Below are positions 1-8,345 of a DNA stretch of 64,000 bases, piece by piece. This DNA is from Nitzschia sp. pyKryTriq1 (lineage: Eukaryota; Bacillariophyta; Bacillariophyceae; Bacillariales; Bacillariaceae), in the NCBI GenBank assembly GCA_956465555.1, contig OY101116.1, positions 1,488,001 to 1,552,000 of the forward strand, read 5' to 3'. The position numbers were made by a program, and so were the translations under genes. Within the stretch, counting starts at the first letter, position 1. Each line of letters opens with the position of its first letter. The notes below the pieces were generated by a model that saw only the letters and a program-made list of their open reading frames with translations, was not told where the DNA came from and searched no databases.

Positions 1-817
1 TAGTCGATATTCGGTCAACCACAGCTTCTCGAATCAAGTAGAGCGCAGCATCTTGTAGCGCCAGAGCACGACGATAGTACTCCACGTTCCCGCTGACTTG
101 ACTATCTGCCGATTTGCGCTGTCGTTTCATTTCTGCCTCGAGCGCTTCCTTGCCGCCGCTTTCTCTTCCAAAGAACTCGACCGCGTCGTCAATTTTGTCC
201 AAGGTCGGTTGGAACTCATCGTTGTCGACTTTCAATTTCGCCAGACCCCGCACTACAGATTTTCCTTTGAACAAGACACCGACCAAAACTCCGATTTCAT
301 CGACAGCATCATAGTGTTTCAAAGGCATGCCGATCTCTTCCGCGTGACGACTCAACATCTCCTGCTCTCCTTGAAGACGATCGGCTGCCGCGGAAAGTTC
401 TCCCGAGTGACGAATCAGCTCGGCATGGCGATTCGAAATGTCTTCGGCAATATTGATGGAAGCTCGCAGTGCCAGTCGCAGCGAAGTCGTGTGCTTGAGC
501 AAGTGTGTCAAGTGATCCGACTTTTTGCACGCTTCGTCAAGTGCCTCGGTGACGATGCCGCTTTTGCCTTTTGATGATGATGAGGAGGAGGAGGAGGAAG
601 ACACAAGAGCACCACCGGATGATTCGAGGACTGGGGGAGTCATGGCTTGCAACAAGGTATCCACGCCATCGTCCTCCGAGGTTGACGACAGAGCGGCAGG
701 TCCCGCGGTCAACGCCGCGATCCGCGACAACCGGGAAACCTGTGCCGTTGAACGGGGCGCAAAGAGCTCGTAGGATACATTGCCGGACTGGCTCCGAGGA
801 GGAGCCGCAGTTGTCAT
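1..817 (-). CDS. COG3: Conserved oligomeric Golgi complex subunit 3 (Sec34), N-terminal part
   Basis: An open frame runs from an ATG at 817 to the left edge without a stop (272 residues visible), so the gene is cut by the window. COG3 is a lobe A subunit of the COG tether that returns vesicles to and within the Golgi. Visible features are a low-complexity N-terminus with a Ser run (residues ~80-95), then a helical segment with AELIRHSGELSAAADRLQGE, EQEMLSRHAEEIGMPL and an FQPTLDKIDDAVEFF stretch, the order and spacing expected of the Sec34 N-terminal domain. It diverges from the CstF64 gene, sharing a 542-base 5' gap. Family assignment is from remembered similarity; the C-terminal half lies outside the window. 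Confidence 0.8.
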   Translation of the reverse strand, partial: MTTAAPPRSQSGNVSYELFAPRSTAQVSRLSRIAALTAGPAALSSTSEDDGVDTLLQAMTPPVLESSGGALVSSSSSSSSSSKGKSGIVTEALDEACKKSDHLTHLLKHTTSLRLALRASINIAEDISNRHAELIRHSGELSAAADRLQGEQEMLSRHAEEIGMPLKHYDAVDEIGVLVGVLFKGKSVVRGLAKLKVDNDEFQPTLDKIDDAVEFFGRESGGKEALEAEMKRQRKSADSQVSGNVEYYRRALALQDAALYLIREAVVDRIST

Positions 818-1359
818 TCTACTAGCGATGAGTTACACGTAGCTCCCACCTGACGAAGATGGGGTTGCTAGTAGAGAGTAGACGCCGACAAATTGAGTAA
901 GGAAGTCACGGTCTTGTTGCTGCTATCCAAAAGGCAACGCCATGGTCATCTTTTTTCGCACGTGTTTTACGTGTACTACGGTACAACAAGTACAGTAGAG
1001 GACTTCGTACGTACAGAAGTATCGACGTTACGACTACTTCGAACATGAAGACGTCTGTCCTTCTGCCGTCATCCGTGGGGCTCCCGCCGACGCGATGAAA
1101 GCGCGAGGATCGATCCAAAATACGCGAATACTTACTTCGGTACCGGTACAAGTACTGTACTCGTACTGCTACCAGGGTGGTCGAAATCGTCCATCTGCGG
1201 ACCAGCAGCCTTGTTGTTACGATTACTCTACGAGTACCGGTATTGTTCGTAGCAAGAGAACCAGATATTGGCGAGAGAGCGGTTGACATCTACTCTTTGA
1301 CCTTGCTTTCTGATTTTGACCTCGACTCTTCGGCGAAAGAACCAAACAATCAATCCACC
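818..1359. promoter_or_regulatory. Divergent 5' gap between COG3 and CstF64, GTAC-rich
   Basis: No supported gene. The right half (about 1130-1250) has a dense GTAC-type tract including TACCGGTACAAGTACTGTAC and CGAGTACCGGTATTG, about 110-230 bases before the CstF64 start. This vocabulary recurs before many genes in the window, so it is marked as a candidate regulatory tract; function is inferred only from position. Confidence 0.4.
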
Positions 1360-2517
1360 ATGTGGGGAGGAGGAATGCCGGCACCAGCTGCCCGTCCAGG
1401 TGGTCAGTACGGCCAGCCGATGGGTAAGCCGTCGTTGTCGCTGCCGTTGCGGTTGCCGTTGTTTGACCCTGTCTCTGGAAATGGTTTACTAACCTTTTCT
1501 CTTCCTTCTTTGACTTTTGCAGGCCAACAGCAGCAACAGCAAAAGCATGACATCTTTGTTGGAAACCTTGCTTTCAATACCACAGAAGAGCAGCTGCATC
1601 AAGCATTTTCGGAGATTGGTCGAATCATCAAGGTGCGATTGGTGACGGATATGGAGACTGGAAAACCGCGAGGATTTGCTTTTGTGGAATTCGAAGATCC
1701 ACAGGCAGCGCTCAGTGCCATTCGAAACATGAATGACTATGAACTCAACGGGCGCCGAGTCCGTGTCAACTTTAGTAACAGCTCGCACCTCGAAGCACTG
1801 GCAGGAAAGCTGGGAATGGATTTGTCCCAGCAGACGCAGCAGCGGGGGCAATCTTCTACGGCCACCAGTGCCAGTGCTCCATCGAGTGCGGGAACCAATG
1901 CAGTGTCGGATGCTTTGAAAGCCATGTCCAAGGGGGAAATGTATGACGTTGTCGCCAAATTCAAAGAGGTTGCCGATCGGGATCCAGATGAAGCCAGGCG
2001 AATCTTGTCGGGACATCCGCAACTTCCAGAGGCGATACTTTTCTTGATGAGTAAATTGGATATGGTACAGACGGCTGTTCCAATAGATGGGGGTGCTGGT
2101 GCCGGTGCTGGTGCAGTTCTTCCTCCGGCTCCAGTGGCTGTGGCAGCTGCTGGTCGGGCCGCCGACCCTCGTGCTCGAAAAGATCCGCGAGCTGCAGCAG
2201 TTGCAGATCCTCGAGCGGTGGCTGCGCCAGCTCCTCCTCCGCCACCACGAGCCGATCCCAGGGCTCGGGTGGATCCTCGTGCCAGAGCGCCGCCGCCGCC
2301 GATGGGAATGCCGCCACCCTATGGTGCTCCACCACCACCACCCCAGACAGGTCTCCCTCCTCCTCCTCCACCGGCGGCTCCAGGTGTGGCAAATCTAGAT
2401 CCAGCGCTGATCCAGCAAGTCATGTCATTGACACCGCAACAAATCTCGCAGCTCCCACCCGACAAACAACAGAGTATTCTAGCGCTTCGACAGCAGATTC
2501 AAGGTGGGGGACGATAA
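1360..2517 (+). CDS. CSTF2: Cleavage stimulation factor subunit 2 (CstF64-like)
   Basis: RNA-binding subunit of the mRNA 3'-end processing complex CstF, which recognises the GU-rich element downstream of the poly(A) site. Predicted exons are 1360-1423 and 1523-2517 (352 residues). Domains: an RRM at about 30-105 with RNP2 (IFVGNL) and RNP1 (RGFAFVEF), a CstF hinge (SDALKAMSKGEMYDVVAKFK to PEAILFLMSKLDMV), a Pro/Ala-rich linker with repeated DPRA units (ADPRAR, VDPRAR), and the C-terminal three-helix CstF domain (IQQVMSLTPQQISQLPPDKQ). The 99-base intron is a multiple of three and has no in-frame stop, so retention would add 33 residues between MG and the poly-Gln run. The start at 1360 was chosen because an upstream in-frame extension to 1177 reads through the promoter tract and shows no conserved sequence. 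Convergent with the glutaredoxin, 91 bases away. Confidence 0.9.
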   Translation: MWGGGMPAPAARPGGQYGQPMGKPSLSLPLRLPLFDPVSGNGLLTFSLPSLTFAGQQQQQQKHDIFVGNLAFNTTEEQLHQAFSEIGRIIKVRLVTDMETGKPRGFAFVEFEDPQAALSAIRNMNDYELNGRRVRVNFSNSSHLEALAGKLGMDLSQQTQQRGQSSTATSASAPSSAGTNAVSDALKAMSKGEMYDVVAKFKEVADRDPDEARRILSGHPQLPEAILFLMSKLDMVQTAVPIDGGAGAGAGAVLPPAPVAVAAAGRAADPRARKDPRAAAVADPRAVAAPAPPPPPRADPRARVDPRARAPPPPMGMPPPYGAPPPPPQTGLPPPPPPAAPGVANLDPALIQQVMSLTPQQISQLPPDKQQSILALRQQIQGGGR

Positions 2518-2608
2518 ATCTAGAGCATGCATTTGCATTTTTGCTCTACTAGTAGTCTAGCTAGTAGTAGGAAAGGTTTCTTTTACCGTTGCATCTCATG
2601 TTCTATTC

Positions 2609-3264
2609 TTAAGAGGATAATTCCAATAACTGTTGCAATTTTCCAGACTGCGCTGCTGCTTGAGTGTCGTCGTTGCCACCGATATGTTGTCCTTGGACAA
2701 ATACGTTCGGCACCGATCGTTGGCCCGTCATTCGGGCCAACGCTTGCTGAATAGCTCCTCCATCGGCTCGTTCATCCAACTCCACAACCATAGGATCCTC
2801 TCCGAGGGTCCTAAATAACTTTTTTGTTCGGGCGCAAAAGGGGCAGTATACTTTGGAAAATATAGTCACCTACAAAACGAGACGAAAAGAGATAATGTAC
2901 GGACGGTTTTTTGTCAGGAGGAATGTTCTCGGAGCATCGTATTGGACGGTACAATGAATGGGATGTGATGCTGGATTTGAGGATGATTACGAAAAACGAG
3001 ACTTGCCTTATTGGAATTGATGGTGGATGTGATGAAACTCTCGATGTCGTCGGAAGATGCCACCGAAGCCATGTGCCGGCTCTGGGAACTGAAATGATTC
3101 GTCGGTATTCTGCTGCTGGAGGGTGCTCCCTTGCCAGAATATCCAACTGCTAAAGCCATATCGGGAAAGTTGGAGTTGGACAAGGCACGAGTCGGGAATT
3201 TGGAATTCAGGATGTGTTGCTGGCTGCGGGATAGAACCCGGGTTGTGGCTCGGAGGAAGGTCAT
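2609..3264 (-). CDS. Class I (CPFC) glutaredoxin with N-terminal extension
   Basis: Glutathione-dependent thiol oxidoreductase. Predicted exons are 3264-3007 and 2869-2609 (172 residues), joined INSNK|VTIFSK. The intron would be GC-AG: the donor reads AAG|GCAAGT and the acceptor TTTTGTAG, the only join found that gives a normal glutaredoxin strand. The catalytic domain (about 70-172) has the CPFC active site, the TVP-type cis-proline strand (RSVPNVFVQGQHIGG) and the GGNDDT glutathione-binding loop. The first 65 residues are rich in Ser, Thr and Arg with few acids, as in a mitochondrial presequence, but an internal Met (HMASVASSDDIE) could also give a cytosolic form. It closely resembles the plastid-type glutaredoxin at 7444-7908 in the C-terminal half. 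Confidence 0.88.
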
Positions 3265-3888
3265 GGTCGTCGGTCGTTGGGGAAAATGTGCGAGGGTCGA
3301 GGATGTCTGAGTTGATTTTTGAATTCTTCTCTGAGTATTTCTAAGTTCGGATTGATTTGCTCGATAGAAGATAAAACCTGTATAAACCTCCAGACAAGTT
3401 GATAATGAACGAATGAACGATACTCGGTGAGAAAATGGGCAGATGGAAGATGGCAGTGGAACAATGGATGAAGGAGGCGAAGATCATTCATCGTGTTGTT
3501 GGCGGCGAGAAGCGAGAAAGAAGAGCGAGATGATGAATGAGAGAGTGGTGCGCGTGGTGCGTCACGCACGACGACGGAATTTGATCGATGGAATTCCTCG
3601 GGTTGGTCTGGACGTCGGACATCAATCGTTCTGACACGCACGCATGCAGAGCGAGAGGTGCAGGCTTATTTTGATGCATCCTGGATCTCCTGCATCCTCT
3701 GCATCATCCTACCGGTATGTGACCTGCATGCTGGATGTTTTTGCTCTTTTCCATTTTCCACACACATCGCCTACTATCGCCTTCACCTTTGGCTTCCCAT
3801 TATCGTGCAAGTACAAGTACAAGTACAAGTACACCTTCCGCAGTATTGCACTCCATCCGGCTCTAATAATATCTTCAAACGCCATAAG
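3265..3888. other. Divergent gap between glutaredoxin and winged-helix gene
   Basis: No supported gene; open frames here are not conserved-looking. Near its right end lie CTACCGGTATG (about 3709) and a short AAGTAC tandem run. An in-frame extension of the downstream gene reaches back to 3658 but only by translating this repeat (VQVQVQVQ), so it is treated as 5' flank. Confidence 0.5.
3808..3833 (+). repeat. Tandem AAGTAC hexamer, about four copies
   Basis: A perfect short tandem of AAGTAC about 55 bases before the winged-helix gene start. It uses the same GTAC vocabulary as the dispersed 5' tracts, which suggests that slippage can expand them. Confidence 0.8.
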
Positions 3889-4659
3889 ATGATGAAATTC
3901 ACAGCGCGAAGGCCAAGGTCCGAGGAGAACGAGGTGCTTCATCTTAGTCTGAATCAATCCAAGTATCTACGTCTCATCAAGATTCGAAGGAATGGTTACG
4001 CTGTGCTTATGGCGTTCTGGTTTGATTCGGGTGGGAATTGTCTCGAGCGCCCCTGCCATCAACCACCCCTTACTATTGACGAGATGTGTGAGCGTGCCCA
4101 GCCCTTTTCAGAGGAAGCCATGACCAAGCACCACCATTTGATCAATCGGGGCTTTGCGGGGCAGGACAGCCTGAAAACGGCAGAGAAACACGGGTTTGTG
4201 GAACGTTTCAGGAAGCCGGGGGAACAACACCATTTTCTGCGTTTGACCGAGCTTGGAAAATATTTTGTGGAGGAGCTTTTCCGGAGTCGAGCAAATGAAA
4301 TTTTGGAGATGGCTACCTCTCAAAACAACCCAGATGATTTTGCGGATGCCCGATATGCAAGGCGGACGATCACAAAAGATATGGAGGCCGGCGAACAGTT
4401 GAAACCGACAACGGTAGCTTCTTCTTCAGACACGTGCAAAAGTGAAAGTTATTCACTGAACGTGACAAGCATTCCCATCACTCCTGTTTCTGCAGCCAAG
4501 CTTCCTAGCACCGCGAGGGCTTCCAAGAAGAGGAAAACCCCGACGACTCCTCCACCAAAAGGCACTTTGTTGCTGACCAGTTTCTTTCGTGTTGCAGACG
4601 CGACTGTAACGCCACCCAACATAAAGCGCCAGTGCAAAATCAAAATCGAGGACGAATGA
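3889..4659 (+). CDS. MUS81-type winged-helix protein with PIP-box-like tail
   Basis: A 256-residue basic protein. Residues ~25-125 (YLRLIKIRRNGYAVLMAFWF, then LTIDEMCERAQPFSEEAMTK, KTAEKHGFVER and FLRLTELGKYFVEELF) match my recollection of the winged helix that precedes or follows the nuclease domain in MUS81-family proteins, but no ERCC4 nuclease domain or helix-hairpin-helix is present, so it cannot be the nuclease itself. The C-terminal third is Ser/Thr/Lys-rich and contains KKRKTPTTPPPK followed by TLLLTSFF, which resembles a PCNA-interacting box (QxxLxxFF) with Thr at the Gln position. Two adjacent ATGs at 3889 and 3892 fit the start. Function in replication or repair is inferred; it could equally be a DNA-binding accessory protein. 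Convergent with the SAP protein. Confidence 0.6.
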   Translation: MMKFTARRPRSEENEVLHLSLNQSKYLRLIKIRRNGYAVLMAFWFDSGGNCLERPCHQPPLTIDEMCERAQPFSEEAMTKHHHLINRGFAGQDSLKTAEKHGFVERFRKPGEQHHFLRLTELGKYFVEELFRSRANEILEMATSQNNPDDFADARYARRTITKDMEAGEQLKPTTVASSSDTCKSESYSLNVTSIPITPVSAAKLPSTARASKKRKTPTTPPPKGTLLLTSFFRVADATVTPPNIKRQCKIKIEDE

Positions 4660-4932
4660 GAAAAAATAAGAACTCTATTGTTTTGGTTTACGTATCTGTT
4701 TTGTTCTGCTGGAGAAATACATCAGGACTCTTGCACTCTTCCCGCCGTTGCCTTTATACTTGAACAAAACCAGAACCGCTCGCATATATATCGCGGGCGG
4801 TGGTCCTTTGCTGCAACATGCTACCGGTATATTTTGTAAGGTGCTGAAGATGGGGCAATATCATATCGAGCTGCGTCGACCTCATCTGGATGAACAAAGG
4901 AACTTTTTTCGAAGTGGATCATTTGGAAAGGA

Positions 4933-5619
4933 TCAGTAGTCCCCCCAGTCTCTACCGCCGCCGCCACCCGCACGGCACGGGCAACGAAATCCTGAAAGAC
5001 CTGTGAAAAAGTGCTTGCCGCAGGCATGGCAGTGGGTCTCGCGATAGTCACCAATGCACTGACCGAAACCAGGACATTCCCTGCAATGATTATGGAATTT
5101 CCCGGAATCCAACTCCAGTTTGCCTTCGCACATTCTTGTCAAATACATGCCAGCGCAGTATTCCCCTTCGCACTGAACAGCTCCGTGTTCCCCTCCGTCC
5201 TCATAGTCACGTCCAGCATAATCGGGTTGTTCCAAAAGCTGTTCCAAAGTGCAGCTTACGACCTCTCCGCAGCTTTGACACTTTCCTTGGTAGACCACCT
5301 TCTCCGGCCCACCTTCAACCGACAAAAATCCTCTCTGAATACCGCGTTTGACGCAGTGAGAAACGTACATTGGACTTGAGTATCCAATGCTCCACAAAGC
5401 ATCATGAACTTGTTCCGTGGTCATGGTTCGTCCACCCGCTTTCTTCTTGGGACGTTTGGCGCGTTCGGCGGCAGGGTTCATCAAACGGTCAACCAGCTCA
5501 CTCTTCGTACCTGATACTTTGATACCTTCATCTTTGCACTTTTGTTTCAGCTCTTTGACAGTTAAACTGGAAAGTGAATCTATGCTCACGGTGGCATTGT
5601 TTGGATTGTTTTCGGACAT
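4933..5619 (-). CDS. SAP-domain, Cys/His-rich protein, copy 1
   Basis: A 228-residue protein of no family I can name. It starts MSENNPNNATV, then a SAP DNA/RNA-binding helix pair at ~15-50 (SLTVKELKQKCKDEGIKVSG, TKSELVDRLMNP), a basic linker, a short helical module (MTTEQVHDALWSIGY to CVKRGIQRGFLSVEGG), and a Cys/His-rich C-terminal half with several CxxC/CxH pairs (CQSCGEVVSC, HNHCRECPGFGQC, HCHACGKHFF, CPC) that probably bind zinc. It ends in a Gly-rich RDWGDY tail. The start at 5619 is set by exact agreement with the N-terminus of copy 2; an in-frame extension to 5724 is unsupported. It is a tandem duplicate of 6275-6952, 655 bases away on the same strand. A nucleic-acid role is inferred from SAP plus zinc ligands. 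Confidence 0.8.
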   Translation of the reverse strand: MSENNPNNATVSIDSLSSLTVKELKQKCKDEGIKVSGTKSELVDRLMNPAAERAKRPKKKAGGRTMTTEQVHDALWSIGYSSPMYVSHCVKRGIQRGFLSVEGGPEKVVYQGKCQSCGEVVSCTLEQLLEQPDYAGRDYEDGGEHGAVQCEGEYCAGMYLTRMCEGKLELDSGKFHNHCRECPGFGQCIGDYRETHCHACGKHFFTGLSGFRCPCRAGGGGGRDWGDY

Positions 5620-6274
5620 GATGGTAGTGCGTGCTGGTACGAGTACTTGCACGTGGTATATAGCCGACGATGATGATTGCTTCTGATTGATGTCCAACTC
5701 GAGATTTATTAGGGTTTGGAACAAGTTTGGAAGTGGGCGTCGCGTCGTTACTCCTTCCTCCAGCGAAACGCATTTTAGATTTTCAGGGGAAGAAGATTAT
5801 GGCGCGCGCTGTTTTTTTCAAGACCACAGGGATCGATACAGTATTTTAAAATGGACAGTCAGTCAATACCAGAAAAATGCATCGGGCGAATACAAGTATC
5901 CTACCGACCGTCCCGATAATTTGTGCTCTCTATCGGAGTACAGTATGATACATAGATCAGCAGCCAAATTGGTTTTGTAAAGCAGTCTCTCTAAAGTAGT
6001 AAATACACTAGTCAGTAGCCAAATTGGTTTTGTAAAGCACTCTCTCTAAAGTAGTAAATACACTAGTAGGCCCGATTCCCTCCGACCTTGGGCAAACCAA
6101 AGCCGCACAAATCGAGAGCTGGTGGAAGTTGTTTGCTAGCACAACATACTAGTAGTTGCGCCGAAGCATGAGACGATTCTCATTTTGAATAGACGGCTCG
6201 TCAAGAAGGAGACCAGTCGGTATAGATACAGCTGAATCATGGCTCTTGGTGCATGGATCCTTTCTTTGAAAGGA
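5620..6274. other. Gap between the SAP paralogues, with a 55-base tandem repeat
   Basis: Contains the 5' flank of copy 1, including a GTACGAGTACTTGCACGTGG tract close to its start, and the 3' flank of copy 2. No coding region is supported. The 55-base direct repeat in the middle is listed separately. Confidence 0.5.
5962..6067 (+). repeat. Two tandem copies of a 55-base unit
   Basis: Unit one begins AGCCAAATTGGTTTTG at 5962 and unit two at 6017; the shared part, through AAATACACTAGT, differs by one base seen by eye (GCAGTCTC versus GCACTCTC). It lies between the duplicated SAP genes and may be a trace of the recombination that made them. Confidence 0.9.
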
Positions 6275-6952
6275 TCAGTAGTCCCCCCAGTCGCCACCCC
6301 CACGGCACTGGCAAGGGAATCCTGAAAGACCTGCGAAATAGTGCTTCCCGCAGTCATGGCAGTGGGCCTCGCGGTAGTCGCCAAGGCATTTGCCGAAACC
6401 AGGACATTCAGTGCAATGATTATGGAATTTCCCGGAATCCAACTCCAGTTTGCCTTCGCAGACTCCTGTCAAATACATACCATCGCAGGATCCTTCGCAC
6501 TGGACAGCTCCGTTTTGACCGCCGTCTTCGTAGTCGAGTCCTGCATAGTCAGGTTGTCCCAAAAGGTCTTCCAGAGTGCAGCTAACGTCCTCTCCGCAGT
6601 TTTCGCACTGGCCTTGGTAGATCACCTTCGTGAGGCCTCCGTCCAATGACAAAAATCCTCGCTGGATACTGCGTTTGACGCAAGAAGAGGCGGACTCTGG
6701 GTTGGAGTATCCAAGGCTTTTCAAAGCAGCATGGACTTGGGTTGTGGTCATGCTGCGTCCACCTCCAGCACCCGATGCCCTGGCGCGGTTGGCGTGTACC
6801 GCAGCGGGATCCAGCAAGCGAGCAACCAGTTCATTCTTCGTGCCGGATACCTTGATGCCTTGATCCTTGCAGCGCTGCTTCAGTTCTTTCACAGTCAAGC
6901 TGGAAAGTGCATCTCTGCCCACGGTGGCGTTGTTGGGGTTGTTTTCGGACAT
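6275..6952 (-). CDS. SAP-domain, Cys/His-rich protein, copy 2
   Basis: A 225-residue tandem paralogue of the gene at 4933-5619 with the same plan: MSENNPNN start, SAP domain (TVKELKQRCKDQGIKVSG), helical module (MTTTQVHAALKSLGY, CVKRSIQRGFLSLDGG) and Cys/His-rich half (CENCGEDVSC, CDGMYLTGVC, HNHCTECPGFGKC, HCHDCGKHYF, CQC), ending GGGDWGDY. All the Cys/His pairs of copy 1 are kept, while the basic linker and the Gly-rich tail vary in length and sequence. This suggests that the putative zinc-binding half is under constraint. The ATG at 6952 is the only plausible start. No introns are apparent in either copy. Confidence 0.8.
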   Translation of the reverse strand: MSENNPNNATVGRDALSSLTVKELKQRCKDQGIKVSGTKNELVARLLDPAAVHANRARASGAGGGRSMTTTQVHAALKSLGYSNPESASSCVKRSIQRGFLSLDGGLTKVIYQGQCENCGEDVSCTLEDLLGQPDYAGLDYEDGGQNGAVQCEGSCDGMYLTGVCEGKLELDSGKFHNHCTECPGFGKCLGDYREAHCHDCGKHYFAGLSGFPCQCRGGGDWGDY

Positions 6953-7443
6953 GGTAGAGCGTTGTTTGTATGGAAGCGGCGACGACGACGACGGTTCTTC
7001 AAATTGCAGCTGCTGACTGATTGCTTCTCAAGAATGAAGATTGTGTGATGGTTCTCGCTTCTTTCGTTCTTGGCTCGTCTTGGCGGCTTCGATAGTTGCG
7101 TGTGCGGTGATGGCATTGGATATTATTTTGGATTTTTGCGGGAAAGCCCCCAGCAAAGATTTGGCGCGCAGTCAGTATTTTGGGGGAAGAAGTGCGTGCG
7201 TGGCGCTCTCCGGAGTTCCGCCCCCTCTTTCCCGCTTACTTGAGGGAGGCGGAGGAGGAGGCGGAGAGTCTACAGTATTTCCTCCATTACTTCTACTCTA
7301 GAGAGAGAGAGTGAATAAAGCCTGTTAATCTCCGATGTTCTATCAATTTTCCTAAACACTAATCTGAGAAGCCCTGCTGTATACAGTAGCATTTTTCATC
7401 GAGCCAGCAGGTGCTTCAGACATGATAATAATCTGCTTAGTAT
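6953..7443. other. Gap between SAP copy 2 and plastid glutaredoxin
   Basis: No gene supported. A CTACTCTAGAGAGAGAG palindrome-like stretch (about 7292-7310) lies here, one of several CTCTACT/AGAG palindromes in the window's intergenic DNA. A Gly-coding GGAGGCGGAGGAGG purine run precedes it. Confidence 0.4.
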
Positions 7444-7908
7444 TTATTTGGCGGCAAGTCCCAGCATTTCTTGCAACTTTCCTGTCTTTGCAGCAGCTTG
7501 GGTGTCATCATTTCCTCCAACGTGCTGTCCCTTAACAAAGACATTCGGAACAGATTTTTGACCAGTCATTTTGAAGAGAGCCATTTGAAGTTCTGGACCG
7601 TCGTCGCCGATTTTATCAAGCTCGTGCACCTTGAAGTCCACGCCCATACTCGTGAAAAGCTCCTTTGTCGCAGTGCAATAAGGGCAGTAGCTTTTGCTGA
7701 AAACTACGACATCATTCGATTCAATCTCAGACTTGGCGAAATCGTCTTGAGACATTGACAAAGTGGTAGTGGTCGAGGGGCGAGAAAATCGCGAAACGGA
7801 TGCGGTCTTCGACAGACCATTTCGTTGAGGGCCAACAGTGAATGCAGTTGCCGCGGTGGCAAGGACAGCAACGGCCGAGATCGTAAGAGTAGAAACGGTA
7901 AACTTCAT
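7444..7908 (-). CDS. Plastid-targeted CPYC glutaredoxin
   Basis: A 154-residue class I glutaredoxin. The N-terminus is a signal peptide (MKFTVSTLTISAVAVLATAA) followed by the cleavage region ATAAFTVGP and a Ser/Thr/Arg-rich transit segment, the bipartite presequence of secondary plastids in which Phe follows the cut. The catalytic domain (about 52-154) has CPYC, the SVPNVFVKGQHVGG cis-proline strand and GGNDDT loop. Its C-terminal half (from MTGQ) is nearly the same as that of the glutaredoxin at 2609-3264, so the two are paralogues kept within 5 kb but aimed at different compartments. Single exon. An ACCGGTAC tract lies about 145 bases upstream. Confidence 0.92.
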   Translation of the reverse strand: MKFTVSTLTISAVAVLATAATAFTVGPQRNGLSKTASVSRFSRPSTTTTLSMSQDDFAKSEIESNDVVVFSKSYCPYCTATKELFTSMGVDFKVHELDKIGDDGPELQMALFKMTGQKSVPNVFVKGQHVGGNDDTQAAAKTGKLQEMLGLAAK

Positions 7909-8345
7909 CGTGGGGTTTGGGTGTATCGATGGTATTTCAAAATTTCAGCAATCGTATGATTATGAGATCGTCTCGGGATGTCGGATGTCGGCGATGACGC
8001 AAACGTGGTGAGAGGCGAACGACAGGAACACCGAAGAGCAAAATGCGAAAAGCTACCGGTACACCTGGCTATCCAAAGTCGCGACGACGATGATGTCTGA
8101 CGATCGATGGCGGGAAATCTTATTGGCTGACGTCATTCAGTGTTGTTCGGATGGACGGACGGACCAAAATGGATCCTGGCGTCTGATCCTTGTCCGCGCG
8201 CATCAGCTACTTTACGAGCGAAAAACTACCAGTGCTTCTCGGGTAGAGAGTAGTATGTACTGTCGGTACATGTAGTCTAATGTACCAGTAGTTCGAAGTC
8301 GTCTTCAAACAGAGTAGAGTACCAATAAAGTATTTATCTTAGTTC
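7909..8345. other. Gap between plastid glutaredoxin and DCTN4
   Basis: No gene seen. It holds the glutaredoxin 5' flank with GCTACCGGTACACC (about 8050) and the 3' flank of the dynactin gene, with further short GTAC units (ACTGTCGGTACATG) near 8260. Confidence 0.4.

Noticed and set aside
98-574. A 158-residue plus-strand frame
   Set aside because: It is the antisense shadow of COG3, whose minus-strand frame has recognisable Sec34 sequence.
1489-2022. Minus-strand frame of 177 residues opposite CstF64
   Set aside because: Lies opposite the RRM and hinge; no conserved features of its own.
3261-3641. 126-residue minus-strand frame in the 5' gap of the winged-helix gene
   Set aside because: Composition is random-looking, with no domain, repeat or splice partner.
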